43,768 nt of DNA from Saprospiraceae bacterium (GTDB lineage Bacteria; Bacteroidota; Bacteroidia; Chitinophagales; Saprospiraceae), in contig JALZVB010000122.1 of assembly GCA_023300835.1 (NCBI GenBank), positions 1-43,768 on the forward strand. The letters are read 5' to 3'. A model generated the notes under the pieces. That model did not search any database. It was not told where the DNA came from and saw nothing but the letters and a program-made list of their open reading frames with translations. Each line of letters opens with the position of its first letter. Position 1 is the stretch's first letter. The position numbers and the translations under genes are program-made. Below, in pieces: positions 35,777 through 43,768 of the stretch.

Positions 35777-36874
35777 ATGAACCAAAACGAAAGCCTACTA
35801 GACATAGTCGTGTTGTTGTATAAATGGAGAAAAAGAATATTGTTAGGTACGCTGATAGCAGGAATAGTTACAGCTCTTATCTCTCTTACCCTAGATAATT
35901 ATTATAAATCCAGCACGTTATTCTACGCGGCTAGTCCAGATATGACACGACCATTACCTATAGGAGATGCGGCACATTACACAAGAATATATGGTAATGG
36001 AGAAGATCTAGATAGGTTACTTTCTATAGCCAAGTCAAATACCGTAAATAATTATCTCATAGAAGAGTTTAACCTATATGACCATTATAATATTGATTCC
36101 ACATCCCTTAAAGGGAAAAGTAAAATGTTACTTAAACTAGGTAAACTATATTCTATTAATAAAACAAAGTTTGACGCTATAAATCTTGCTGTAGAAGATA
36201 AAGACCCAAAGATGGCTGCACAGATGGCCAATGCCGCAAGAATAAAGATAGAAGGGCTGGCTCAAGCGTTAATTAAAAACAGCCAGAAAGTGTTGCTTGA
36301 TTCTTACAAGTCAAAAATTGAATCTAAAGAACTAAAGTTTAAAATATTAACGGATAGTCTTTATAATACTAGAATAAACAACAAAATATTCAACACAGCA
36401 TCTCAGGGAGAAGCGTACTCCAGTAGTTTAGTTGAACTGAAAGGAAGCGTTCAAAATCTATCTGCAAGAATAAAGTTTTTGGAAAAAATCAATGGGCCTA
36501 GAGATTCTATTAATTACTTGAAAGCAAAAAAAGAAGGTAAAGCATTTCAGCTTCTCAATATAGAAGCAGAAATTCAAAACTATAATAATGGTTATCCTAC
36601 AATTATAAGTATTGAAAGAGAAAGAAGAGATTACGGAGATCAGTTAACAATAGATAAAGAAAGATTAACACAACTAGAGTCTGTATACCACACTGATATA
36701 AAAGGTGTCCATGTCATAGAAACTGCAGAAGTGCCCGTTATAAAATCTAGACCCAAAAGGTCCATAATAGTTATAGGTATAAGTGCTCTTGTCTTTCTAT
36801 TATCATCCCTGATGACAATGTTGATGGATCAACTCAATAAAAACAATTGGAGAGAAAAATTCAATAACGTTTAA
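35777..36874 (+). CDS. Wzz-like polysaccharide chain-length determinant
   Basis: The 365-residue product has the classic two-helix layout of Wzz/PCP proteins: a first membrane segment at about 21-41, a long periplasmic, partly coiled-coil region, and a second at about 331-350 (SIIVIGISALVFLLSSLMTML), preceded by the usual proline-containing lead-in (EVPVIKSRPKRS). There is no cytoplasmic tyrosine-kinase domain. It likely sets chain length of a polysaccharide with the downstream polymerase. The next gene starts only three bases later. Confidence 0.87.
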   Translation: MNQNESLLDIVVLLYKWRKRILLGTLIAGIVTALISLTLDNYYKSSTLFYAASPDMTRPLPIGDAAHYTRIYGNGEDLDRLLSIAKSNTVNNYLIEEFNLYDHYNIDSTSLKGKSKMLLKLGKLYSINKTKFDAINLAVEDKDPKMAAQMANAARIKIEGLAQALIKNSQKVLLDSYKSKIESKELKFKILTDSLYNTRINNKIFNTASQGEAYSSSLVELKGSVQNLSARIKFLEKINGPRDSINYLKAKKEGKAFQLLNIEAEIQNYNNGYPTIISIERERRDYGDQLTIDKERLTQLESVYHTDIKGVHVIETAEVPVIKSRPKRSIIVIGISALVFLLSSLMTMLMDQLNKNNWREKFNNV

Positions 36875-36877
36875 GTA

Positions 36878-38326
36878 TTGAAAGGACAAGGCGTCAATAT
36901 AATGGAATCTTTATCGATACCTTCTGATAAGGTATTATTGACTCTCTTCATGATACTTACTGTAGCATGTTGCAATGCCACAGTTGTGCTAGAGAGCCCC
37001 TTTCCGATAATCATTCCGATGGCTATCGTTTTTTTATTATTCGTTATCAATAATCCTAAAAACTTATTTTACCTGTTCTGGATCGTACTTCCTTTTTCTA
37101 TTGAGGTGGAAGTTGGTAGCCTAGGGACAGATCTTCCTACTGAGCCTATCATGATGGTGTTAATGGGGATTTTTATACTGCTCGTTATAAGTAAACCCAA
37201 GACAATAAGTAAATCCTATTTTTTGCATCCTGTTTCTATATTGATATATCTGCACCTCAGTTGGATTTTAATTACTACAATATTCTCTACTAATTGCTTT
37301 GTTTCTTTCAAGTATCTATTGGCTAAGTTATGGTATATCATCCCATTCTATTTTTTACCATTTGTGTTATTTAAGGATGATACAGACTTTAGAAAGTGTT
37401 TTAGGTTTTTAGGTTATACCTTATTTGTTGCCATTCTGTACGTGTTTATAAGGCATGCGGCTTCTGGATTTTATTTTGATGCTATCAATAAAGCGGTTCG
37501 ACCTATATTTAGAAACCACGTTAACTATGCCATTATTATATTAGCTTATCTGCCTTACTATTGCTACCTGATATTTTCACCGAAAAAGAAAGCAGGTTTA
37601 CTGAAATGGGCTGGTCTTATTTTTTTAGTAGTAGCCATTTATCTGACTTATACCCGTGCGGCTCAGGCTAGTATGATATTAGCTATTGGTATCTATTTTG
37701 TTATTAAAATGAGATTAATAAAATATGCTGTAGGCTCAGCTCTTGTTCTTCTACTGGGTTTAGTAATGTTTCTATCTACTGAAAACAAATACCTGGATTT
37801 TGCGCCAGATTTCAATAAGACTATTGCGCACAAAAACTTTGACAATCTAGTAGAAGCTACTGCTAAAATGGAAGACATCTCTACAGTAGAGCGATTCTAC
37901 AGATGGGTAGCTGGTTTCTATATGGTAGCAGAAAAGCCTCTCGTTGGTTTTGGTCCATCTACCTTCTATACGCAGTATAAGCAATATACTGTCAGTAGTT
38001 ATAAGACATATGTAAGTGATAATCCTGAGAAGTCAGGCATCCATAACAATTACCTGATGGTTGCCGTAGAACAGGGTTACCCAGGTCTACTGATTATGTT
38101 ATCCCTGGTATGTATACCGCTTCTGTATGCAGAAAAAACATACCATAATTTAATTACCAGAGATGATAAACTTTTGGTCATGGTAGCCGCCACTTCTTAT
38201 GCGATGATTGCCATTGTAATTTTAATAAACGATCTACTAGAGGCAGATAAAGTAGGGCCTTTCTTTTTCTTAAGTGCCTCTATTATTGTTTTCATGGGAG
38301 TGAAAGCTAGAAGCAATAAAGCTTAA
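36878..38326 (+). CDS. O-antigen ligase/polymerase family membrane protein (Wzy/WaaL-like)
   Basis: The protein has about 10-12 membrane segments and the hallmarks of the Wzy_C family: YLTYTRAAQASMILAIG, the large periplasmic loop with RFYRWVAGFYMVAEKPLVGFGPSTFY, and SGIHNNYLMVAVEQGYPGLLIM. Such proteins polymerise or ligate lipid-linked glycans in the periplasm; the two roles cannot be told apart here, although the neighbouring Wzx and Wzz genes favour a polymerase. The start is either TTG 36878 or ATG 36902 (MESLSIPS); the ATG version removes eight residues and is equally plausible. It lies three bases after the Wzz-like gene. Confidence 0.87.
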   Translation: MKGQGVNIMESLSIPSDKVLLTLFMILTVACCNATVVLESPFPIIIPMAIVFLLFVINNPKNLFYLFWIVLPFSIEVEVGSLGTDLPTEPIMMVLMGIFILLVISKPKTISKSYFLHPVSILIYLHLSWILITTIFSTNCFVSFKYLLAKLWYIIPFYFLPFVLFKDDTDFRKCFRFLGYTLFVAILYVFIRHAASGFYFDAINKAVRPIFRNHVNYAIIILAYLPYYCYLIFSPKKKAGLLKWAGLIFLVVAIYLTYTRAAQASMILAIGIYFVIKMRLIKYAVGSALVLLLGLVMFLSTENKYLDFAPDFNKTIAHKNFDNLVEATAKMEDISTVERFYRWVAGFYMVAEKPLVGFGPSTFYTQYKQYTVSSYKTYVSDNPEKSGIHNNYLMVAVEQGYPGLLIMLSLVCIPLLYAEKTYHNLITRDDKLLVMVAATSYAMIAIVILINDLLEADKVGPFFFLSASIIVFMGVKARSNKA

Positions 38327-38328
38327 TA

Positions 38329-38958
38329 ATGTCCCTAGATATTAAGTCAATCACAGAACTGTTACAACAACCACTACCAGGGTGGACAGCTTGGCAAAAG
38401 ATGTCTCCTGTAAAAACAGATAGATACAGAGAAAAAAAAGAGACTTCTAAGAGAGCCGCCGTTATGGCACTACTCTATCCAGACGCTGCTAGTAACCTAA
38501 ATCTAATATTTATAAAGAGACCAGCTCACCCCTTAGATAAACATAGTGGACAGATAAGTTTCCCCGGAGGTAGTGAAGAAACTGAAGATAAAAACTTGAA
38601 AAACACAGCACTCAGAGAAACTTATGAAGAGCTGGGAATTGCCATAGAGAACATTCAAGTATTAGGCCCGCTATCTCCAATTTACATTTACGTAAGTGAT
38701 TTTTATGTGGAACCCTATGTAGGGTACATGAACCATGAACCAAAATATAAACTCCAAAAATCAGAAGTTGATTACACGATCACAATGCCTTTATCGGAAT
38801 TAATGTTGCCAGAAATTATCGGCACAACTACAATAACTGTTAAGGGTCGTTCTCTTGAAGACGTCCCCTATTATAATCTCAATGGAGAAGTGTTGTGGGG
38901 AGCAACAGCTATGATGTTAAGTGAATTCTTAAGTATTCTAAAAAGAAATCCACAATAA
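38329..38958 (+). CDS. NUDIX hydrolase, CoA pyrophosphatase-like
   Basis: The 209-residue product has HSGQISFPGG (72-81), the motif of coenzyme A diphosphatases (NudL/Pcd1 group), followed by a NUDIX helix ending RETYEELGI (96-104). It probably hydrolyses CoA or related dinucleotides in the cytoplasm. It starts two bases after the polymerase stop, so it is the last gene of that operon, though its function has no obvious link with polysaccharide export. Confidence 0.9.
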   Translation: MSLDIKSITELLQQPLPGWTAWQKMSPVKTDRYREKKETSKRAAVMALLYPDAASNLNLIFIKRPAHPLDKHSGQISFPGGSEETEDKNLKNTALRETYEELGIAIENIQVLGPLSPIYIYVSDFYVEPYVGYMNHEPKYKLQKSEVDYTITMPLSELMLPEIIGTTTITVKGRSLEDVPYYNLNGEVLWGATAMMLSEFLSILKRNPQ

Positions 38959-38990
38959 GAAAACTCCCAATTGTGGATTTATAAAGATAC

Positions 38991-39013
38991 ATCCTATCTG
39001 TTTCAGATCGGAT
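38991..39013. terminator. Possible bidirectional terminator between convergent genes
   Basis: ATCCTATCTG (38991-39000) pairs with CAGATCGGAT (39004-39013), nine pairs with one mismatch and a 3-base loop, in the 70-base gap between convergent genes. The T-tracts are poor. Confidence 0.45.
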
Positions 39014-39028
39014 TATCGTAGAATCGTA

Positions 39029-40399
39029 TTAGAACTTGTTAATAACAACTTGTTCTACTTTCTGATATACGCCATTACTGATCTTAACAAGATAAACGCC
39101 TGCATATAATGTGCTTACATCAAAATAAGCGATTGTCCTCCCTTGTGCTATCTCTTTTTGAGCAACTACTTTACCCAATTGATCTATAAGTTCTATAGTT
39201 ATTGCCTCTGTTACGAGATCATTAACCTGAACTGCAATAAGATCTGATGCTGGGTTAGGAACGATAGAAACGGATAGGTTTTTTTCTTGATCTATTACGG
39301 CTACAGTAGCGTCATATAGAGTTGTAGACTCGTTAACTGAATTGACAGATCTGCGTTCAGCATCTCCATAAAACGTAGGTCCTACAACATATGGATATGC
39401 AGATACCCAATTACTCTCTACCGTTGCAAAGTAAGCGTAAGTGCCATCTGGATACTCAGGTGTAACACAGAATCGACCATTGTGTATATCGAGATAGTCT
39501 TCCTCAGCATGAGCTACATACTCATAATCTTCTCTGAAATAACCTAAGATAAAATCAGCTGTTGGTGGTCCATCGTCAATATCCGTTCCGTCAGCATAAT
39601 GTGTTCTTTCTGTTATGTCACGTAGTTGGTAACTAGACTTGATTCTTTCTATACCTCCAGTACCATCAGCGTTTCTAAATCCATATGCGCCATATATTGG
39701 GAACCCATCATAAGCATACCCTATAAGCGGCGCATGAGCAGTACTATCAATAGCATAGAGACCTTCGGCGTCATAGAGATTACATATGTCAGAGACCACT
39801 TCTAGATCTAATTTAAATGCTGATGGATTCTGATGATGGTGATAATTACCCATAGCTGGATGTGCCTTGGAGCAGTCAAAACCTTCTCTCTCTGCTGGAA
39901 TGGCATCTCTATTCCAATCAGATCCACCTCCCATACCAGGAGCTCCGCCACCACCACAAGGAGGGTTTCCTGGTCCTCCACATAATCGGTTATTCTCTGT
40001 ATCCCATCCAACACCATCTCTGTAATCAAACAAGGCAACACCGTTTATAAAAACACCGATATTGCCACCAGTAGTCTCATCTTTATTACCTGATTTCTCT
40101 ACAGGAAATAGAGGTATTTGAAAAATTGCATTTTGGTCAGAAGCAAGCGATGGGTTACCATCTGTAAATGGTCCTGTAGGATAAGCGGGAATGCCATGCG
40201 TATGCACATATACAAAGTTGTCTGAGTATTCGACTTTCTGGCAATTATATAGCACCCCATTATCCATTGCGACTGAGTTACCCTCCATATAATAGCTACC
40301 CGTTTCTGAAGAGTTCTGTAACCACGATGTAATTGCTGGCGCTTGCCCAGAAGCAACCATACTTACAAACAAGCAAATTACTAAGTAATATATTTTCAT
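39029..40399 (-). CDS. YHYH-domain secreted protein with T9SS type A sorting domain
   Basis: The ATG at 40399 (MKIYYLVICLFVSMVASGQA) gives a clean signal peptide; the frame is open 25 codons upstream. The mature protein has the YHYH domain: HPAMGNYHHHQNPSAF and PLIGYAYDGFPIYGAYGF, with clustered histidines that suggest metal binding. A glycine-rich stretch (GGPGNPPCGGGGAPGMGGGSDW) lies mid-domain. The last 80 residues are a T9SS sorting domain (VSIVPNPASDLIAVQV through YAGVYLVKISNGVYQKVEQVVINKF). It is exported by Sec and then by T9SS to the surface. Its function is unknown. About 456 residues. Confidence 0.9.
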   Translation of the reverse strand: MKIYYLVICLFVSMVASGQAPAITSWLQNSSETGSYYMEGNSVAMDNGVLYNCQKVEYSDNFVYVHTHGIPAYPTGPFTDGNPSLASDQNAIFQIPLFPVEKSGNKDETTGGNIGVFINGVALFDYRDGVGWDTENNRLCGGPGNPPCGGGGAPGMGGGSDWNRDAIPAEREGFDCSKAHPAMGNYHHHQNPSAFKLDLEVVSDICNLYDAEGLYAIDSTAHAPLIGYAYDGFPIYGAYGFRNADGTGGIERIKSSYQLRDITERTHYADGTDIDDGPPTADFILGYFREDYEYVAHAEEDYLDIHNGRFCVTPEYPDGTYAYFATVESNWVSAYPYVVGPTFYGDAERRSVNSVNESTTLYDATVAVIDQEKNLSVSIVPNPASDLIAVQVNDLVTEAITIELIDQLGKVVAQKEIAQGRTIAYFDVSTLYAGVYLVKISNGVYQKVEQVVINKF

Positions 40400-40722
40400 A
40401 TTTCTTTTTTGTGTAAAAGTAGTTGTGTTTAAATATACAGACAGGTAATTATTAAAATGACCTACCGTAATCAAAGGGTAAATAATTTAAGTACCTATTT
40501 AATTGACTCAGACGAAAACACATGCACTACATGTAAATATGTATCCTGGTAAAAAGCACCAGGTATGATCACTAGAATAACTGTGTCAAGTTATCTAACC
40601 AGTTCAACCTTTCTAATATTTAGAGCTATGCGATAGCTAGAGAGATACTCAAGGGGAAAACATTTATAACTCTTTATATCAAAAGGTTAGAAATATGTTT
40701 TTAAATACTCAGTTGTCATTCA
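40400..40722. other. Intergenic region between the YHYH and mechanosensitive channel genes
   Basis: No gene is supported. A short stem CCTGGT/ACCAGG (40545-40550 and 40558-40563) is present without a T-run. The rest is AT-rich, and may hold the promoter of the YHYH gene on the minus strand. Confidence 0.45.
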
Positions 40723-41547
40723 CTATGCCCCAATAGGGCCCAGCTCTACGCCTTCTGAGTAAGCGGCCATGATATTGTTTTCACTAAATGCTTTTTTGAT
40801 AAGACTATTTATTTCAAATGTTGCTTCCCAATAATCATCTGGATTTATAGATGGTCTTACGGCAATTACAATATTATGACTATCGTATTTTTCAATACCT
40901 ATAAGTGGGGCTTTTCCCCAGTCAATATATTTACTATCCTTCAGGGCTTCGCTAATTACTTTTTCTACTTTAGGAAAATTTTCTGCGTATGGCATTGTGA
41001 CATTGAGCTCGAGCCTTATTTTCCCAATCGTACTAAAGTTGGTAATAATATTGTCAGTCACTTGTCCATTTGGGATAACCAATGTCTTGTCGTTAGGCGT
41101 TTCTAGAGTGGTGTTGAATATCTGAATGTTCTTTACCTTTCCGAAACTATCAGAAACAGAAACCCAGTCTCCTATTCTGTAGGGTTTGAAAAACAAGATC
41201 GTCAAGCCAGCAGCAAAATTACCTAAGAACCCTTGTAACGCCAGACCAACTGCAAATCCAGCTGCTGCCAATAATCCAAACAAAGCTGATAACTCTATAC
41301 CTACGACACTGGCCGCAATCATAAACACAATAACCTTAAGTAATATTTCTAAAATAGAACTTAGGAACTCAGATACTTCTTGACCGAGATTTGCTCTGCC
41401 AATAGCGACCTTAAGAAGCTTAGAAACTTTCTTAGCAATGAATAATCCTACATATAAGATTACAACTGCCATTAGGACCTTAGGTAGAAAGATTATTCCC
41501 CAGTCCATTAATCGCTCTAGGTATTCTTGAATTTTATCACTTGACAT
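40723..41547 (-). CDS. Small-conductance mechanosensitive channel (MscS family)
   Basis: The 274-residue product has the MscS core: two N-terminal helices, then the pore-lining third helix with the glycine/alanine pattern LLAAAGFAVGLALQGFLGNFAAGLTILFF, and the beta domain beginning PYRIGDWVSVSDSFGKVKNIQIFNTTLETPNDKTLVIPNG. It opens on membrane tension in the inner membrane to release solutes after hypo-osmotic shock. The size is close to E. coli MscS (286). It is a single gene. Confidence 0.95.
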   Translation of the reverse strand: MSSDKIQEYLERLMDWGIIFLPKVLMAVVILYVGLFIAKKVSKLLKVAIGRANLGQEVSEFLSSILEILLKVIVFMIAASVVGIELSALFGLLAAAGFAVGLALQGFLGNFAAGLTILFFKPYRIGDWVSVSDSFGKVKNIQIFNTTLETPNDKTLVIPNGQVTDNIITNFSTIGKIRLELNVTMPYAENFPKVEKVISEALKDSKYIDWGKAPLIGIEKYDSHNIVIAVRPSINPDDYWEATFEINSLIKKAFSENNIMAAYSEGVELGPIGA

Positions 41548-41630
41548 TATTTGATATTATATGAAGGACGAAATTAAAGATATTCTTTCAAAGTCAACTA
41601 CACGAGGAAATGTAGAACCGTATACTATAT

Positions 41631-42341
41631 CTAACTCTTCTTTGCCTTGAGCGCAAACGGAATCATGAGTAATAGAAACAACAAAAGCGCCAATAATTGA
41701 CCAGTAATCAAATAGATAGGCCAAGGTCCAAAATAATCTAAGATAGATGCCACTGGAGGTTTATTAACGGTATACATGTAGTTAGAACCTATAAGTAGAT
41801 TTATCCCTAGAGTACTTAGCATAAACACATTGGCCATCCAGAAAGCATTTTTGAGATCTGTCCAATTGATCCTCACTTTCATGACAATAACATAATATAT
41901 AGGGAGTATCACTAGAAAGGAATGCATAAGCCAGTAGGTAATATGCTCATAATGTGGAAATCCAAAATCTATATCTGGCGTTATATTAGCGTTAAGTGTT
42001 CCAGCAAGAATCCAAAAGTAAAATATGCCTAACCAGTAACGATTCCACCGCCATATCACTATAGGTGCAGTCAGTGACAATATTCTACATATATGAAGAG
42101 GTAAATCATCCTCTATTTCAAATACACCTGTAACCAGCCTCAATATGATAAGAAAACTACAACCCATAGCAGGGATGAGAGATAGACAGAATAAAAGCTG
42201 TTTCTGACCCTTAGAGCCCAACAGGTACTTGGCTGTCAGTATCGTGATAAGACCTATCAATCCTATTATGATAAGCGGATAATAATGCTCATCAGTATAG
42301 GGATCAAATGTTGATTCTCTCAGAAATACAGAGAAATCCAT
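41631..42341 (-). CDS. TIGR02206/YwaF-like integral membrane protein
   Basis: The 236-residue product has six or seven hydrophobic segments and the conserved spots of the TIGR02206 family: DDLPLHICRILSL, GTLNANITPDI, HSFLVILPIYY, and LLIGSNYMYTVNKPPVASILDYFGPWPIYL. Function of the family is unknown. It lies 83 bases upstream of the mscS gene on the same strand; the two could be cotranscribed. The start MDFSVFLRES is the usual family beginning. Confidence 0.85.
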   Translation of the reverse strand: MDFSVFLRESTFDPYTDEHYYPLIIIGLIGLITILTAKYLLGSKGQKQLLFCLSLIPAMGCSFLIILRLVTGVFEIEDDLPLHICRILSLTAPIVIWRWNRYWLGIFYFWILAGTLNANITPDIDFGFPHYEHITYWLMHSFLVILPIYYVIVMKVRINWTDLKNAFWMANVFMLSTLGINLLIGSNYMYTVNKPPVASILDYFGPWPIYLITGQLLALLLFLLLMIPFALKAKKS

Positions 42342-42396
42342 AGCAGGGCTTGTGGGTTTATAATTAACGTTGTTTACTAAATTGCTTATAAAAATG

Positions 42397-42597
42397 GAAT
42401 TCCACCCTATTAGCGTCTGTTTTTGATAGATTATTTATAGTTTTCCAATGTATAGGAATCGTTAAAATATAACTTCCCGATTTGTGACTGGCACTTTTGC
42501 GCCAGAACTTCGTTAAAAACTCTTGTGATAGCTAGGCTATCTTTATGTTTTTCGACTAGTTCTGTTCAAATTTCCTTGTCATAATGGTACTTATTAT
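42397..42597. repeat. Intergenic palindromic element with three hairpins
   Basis: Within the 295-base gap before the S46 gene three inverted pairs stack up: CTGGC/GCCAG (42488-42492 and 42501-42505), a long imperfect arm pair 42503-42520 and 42547-42564 (CAGAACtt...GTTAAAAAC type), and an inner perfect stem GATAGC/GCTATC (42527-42532 and 42536-42541). The central AAAAACTC...AGCTA...GTTTTTCG text resembles the interior of the element at 4048-4205, and the right end (ATGGTACTTATT) recalls that element's ATGGTATTA. The outer borders are only approximate. Likely a dispersed extragenic palindrome. Confidence 0.5.
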
Positions 42598-42636
42598 TTT
42601 ATACATTCCTTATTAATAAAAACTAAACTGGTAGTA

Positions 42637-43764
42637 ATGAAAAATTTCTTGTTGACACTTGCCATGGCATTTGTGATAAACAGTACTTATGCAGGCGAAG
42701 GTATGTGGTTGCCACTCTTTCTCAAGAGTCTTAATGAAGCAGAAATGCAAGAATTGGGTATGAAACTCTCAGCCGAGGACATATATAGCGTCAATCAAGG
42801 CTCTCTTAAAGATGCCATTGTACACTTCGGTGGATTCTGTACATCAGAGCTTATCAGTGATCAGGGACTCTTACTTACCAATCATCACTGTGGTTATGGT
42901 CAGATACAATCGCACAGTTCTATAGAAAACAACTATCTAAAAAACGGATTTTGGGCCAAAAGCTTGAAAGAAGAGTTAGCCAATGAAGGCCTTAGCGCTA
43001 CATTGATAAATGAAATTATTGATGTCACTAAGGAAGCGCTTGTAGGTGTTACCGATGATATGACAACTGCAGAAAGAGCATCTGCAATAGAAAAAAATCT
43101 AACGGCAATAAAGACCTCAACTATTAAGAAAGATTATCAAGAAGTGTCAATCAGACCATTCTTCAATGGCAATCAATATTTTGCTTTTCTAACGACTAAA
43201 TATCTAGACGTAAGACTGGTAGGAACACCACCAGAGAGTATCGGAAAATTTGGAGCAGATACAGACAATTGGGTATGGCCAAGACATACTGGAGATTTCT
43301 CTATGTTCAGAATATATGCCGGTGCGGATAACCTTCCAGCTGAATACTCTGAGGACAATATACCTTACAAGCCTAAGCACTTCTTACCTGTATCTACAGA
43401 TGGTGTCGAGCAAGGTGACTTTACAATGGTGTTTGGTTTTCCTGGAAGAACACAAGAATACCTTCCTGCCGTAGCTGTAGAAGAAATCGTAGAAGTATTG
43501 AACCCTGCCAAAATATCTATCAGAGAAAAGGCACTAGCAATCATAGATAAATACATGAGAAATGATGAAGCAACAAGAATACAGTATGCGTCTAAGTTTG
43601 CAAGAGTAGCTAACTATTGGAAAAAATGGATAGGTGAAAGTTTAGGTCTTACCAAAACAAAGGCTATCGAAAAGAAAAGAAGTTTTGAAAAAGGTGACTG
43701 TAAATTTCTTTTTAAAACTAGTGATATCGAAATGAAGTCTAAAAAGGAAAAAAGAAAAAAGTAA
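42637..43764 (+). CDS. S46-family dipeptidyl-peptidase (DPP7/DPP11-like), N-terminal half only
   Basis: The product has a signal peptide (1-19) and the N-terminal half of an S46 serine peptidase: EGMWLP, the catalytic histidine region LLLTNHHCGYG (H83/H84), FGADTDNWVWPRHTGDFSMFR with the catalytic Asp220, and GFPGRTQEY. Family members are about 700-720 residues and carry the catalytic serine near residue 650. Here homology stops at about residue 352 (AIEKKRSFEK), and a lysine-rich, unrelated tail runs to a stop at 43762-43764, giving 375 residues without the serine. The gene is therefore truncated, rearranged, or mis-assembled at the window end. The full enzyme would release dipeptides from proteins in the periplasm. 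Confidence 0.8.
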   Translation: MKNFLLTLAMAFVINSTYAGEGMWLPLFLKSLNEAEMQELGMKLSAEDIYSVNQGSLKDAIVHFGGFCTSELISDQGLLLTNHHCGYGQIQSHSSIENNYLKNGFWAKSLKEELANEGLSATLINEIIDVTKEALVGVTDDMTTAERASAIEKNLTAIKTSTIKKDYQEVSIRPFFNGNQYFAFLTTKYLDVRLVGTPPESIGKFGADTDNWVWPRHTGDFSMFRIYAGADNLPAEYSEDNIPYKPKHFLPVSTDGVEQGDFTMVFGFPGRTQEYLPAVAVEEIVEVLNPAKISIREKALAIIDKYMRNDEATRIQYASKFARVANYWKKWIGESLGLTKTKAIEKKRSFEKGDCKFLFKTSDIEMKSKKEKRKK

Positions 43765-43768
43765 GCAA

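Noticed and set aside
43717..43728. Adjacent SpeI (ACTAGT) and EcoRV (GATATC) sites near the window end, suggesting vector polylinker
   Set aside because: Twelve bases are too few to claim vector; flanking sequence does not read like a polylinker I recognise. Kept only as a reason to screen the end for contamination.
1..43768. CRISPR arrays, tRNA or rRNA genes, integrase or transposase genes, toxin-antitoxin or restriction-modification modules
   Set aside because: I looked for regular direct repeats with spacers, tRNA T-loop motifs and characteristic protein motifs on both strands and found none.

Overview
The window is an AT-rich stretch of a Bacteroidota chromosome, probably from a free-living, likely marine lineage of the Flavobacteriia/Saprospiria kind; the genus cannot be fixed from sequence alone. 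The evidence is two secreted proteins with type IX secretion (T9SS) C-terminal sorting domains, a GbsR/MarR regulator and YHYH protein of the Bacteroidota type, weak or absent Shine-Dalgarno sequences, two TAnnTTTG-like promoter elements, and several TTG/GTG starts. No rRNA, tRNA, CRISPR array, integrase or transposase gene was seen. Genes are cut or broken at both ends, so the window may be a whole contig or clone insert.

Layout. 1-3784: truncated class III aminotransferase (-), then two tandem secreted thioredoxin-like proteins (+). 3785-8854: intergenic inverted-repeat element, two tandem POT-family peptide transporters (-), and a thioredoxin-fold lipoprotein (-). 8919-17906: a giant alpha-2-macroglobulin lipoprotein, an AlkB-type DNA repair dioxygenase and penicillin-binding protein 1C (+). 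17940-19078: a small lipoprotein and a T9SS-sorted protein broken by an apparent frameshift. 19141-21347: overlapping glycosyltransferase and sugar-nucleotide epimerase (-). 21557-25495: compact five-gene operon (pepT, GNAT, BaiN-like flavoprotein, DoxX-like, phosphopantetheinyl transferase). 25840-26460: aquaporin pseudogene. 26692-29292: GbsR-type regulator and HEAT-cyclophilin lipoprotein (-). 29534-30652: lone type III polyketide synthase (+). 30741-33039: cold-shock protein and thrS (-). 33169-38958: DUF1015 protein, polysaccharide flippase, Wzz-like protein, O-antigen ligase/polymerase-like protein and NUDIX hydrolase (+). 39029-42341: YHYH T9SS protein, MscS channel, TIGR02206-like membrane protein (-). 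42637-end: N-terminal half of an S46 dipeptidyl-peptidase.

How the genes may work together. A peptide-feeding theme recurs: S46 peptidases release dipeptides in the periplasm, POT permeases import di/tripeptides, PepT splits tripeptides. A second theme is envelope defence: the alpha-2-macroglobulin/PBP1C pair is a known bacterial protease-trap and wall-repair couple, here with an AlkB gene between. A third is surface polysaccharide, with glycosyltransferase and epimerase in one cluster and flippase, Wzz and polymerase in another about 13 kb away.

No clearly new multi-gene system was found. The most notable items are the alpha-2-macroglobulin/AlkB/PBP1C cassette, the orphan type III polyketide synthase, the decaying aquaporin with an in-frame TGA, the T9SS gene split exactly at an A AAA AAA run, the truncated S46 peptidase, and three unassigned intergenic inverted-repeat elements.
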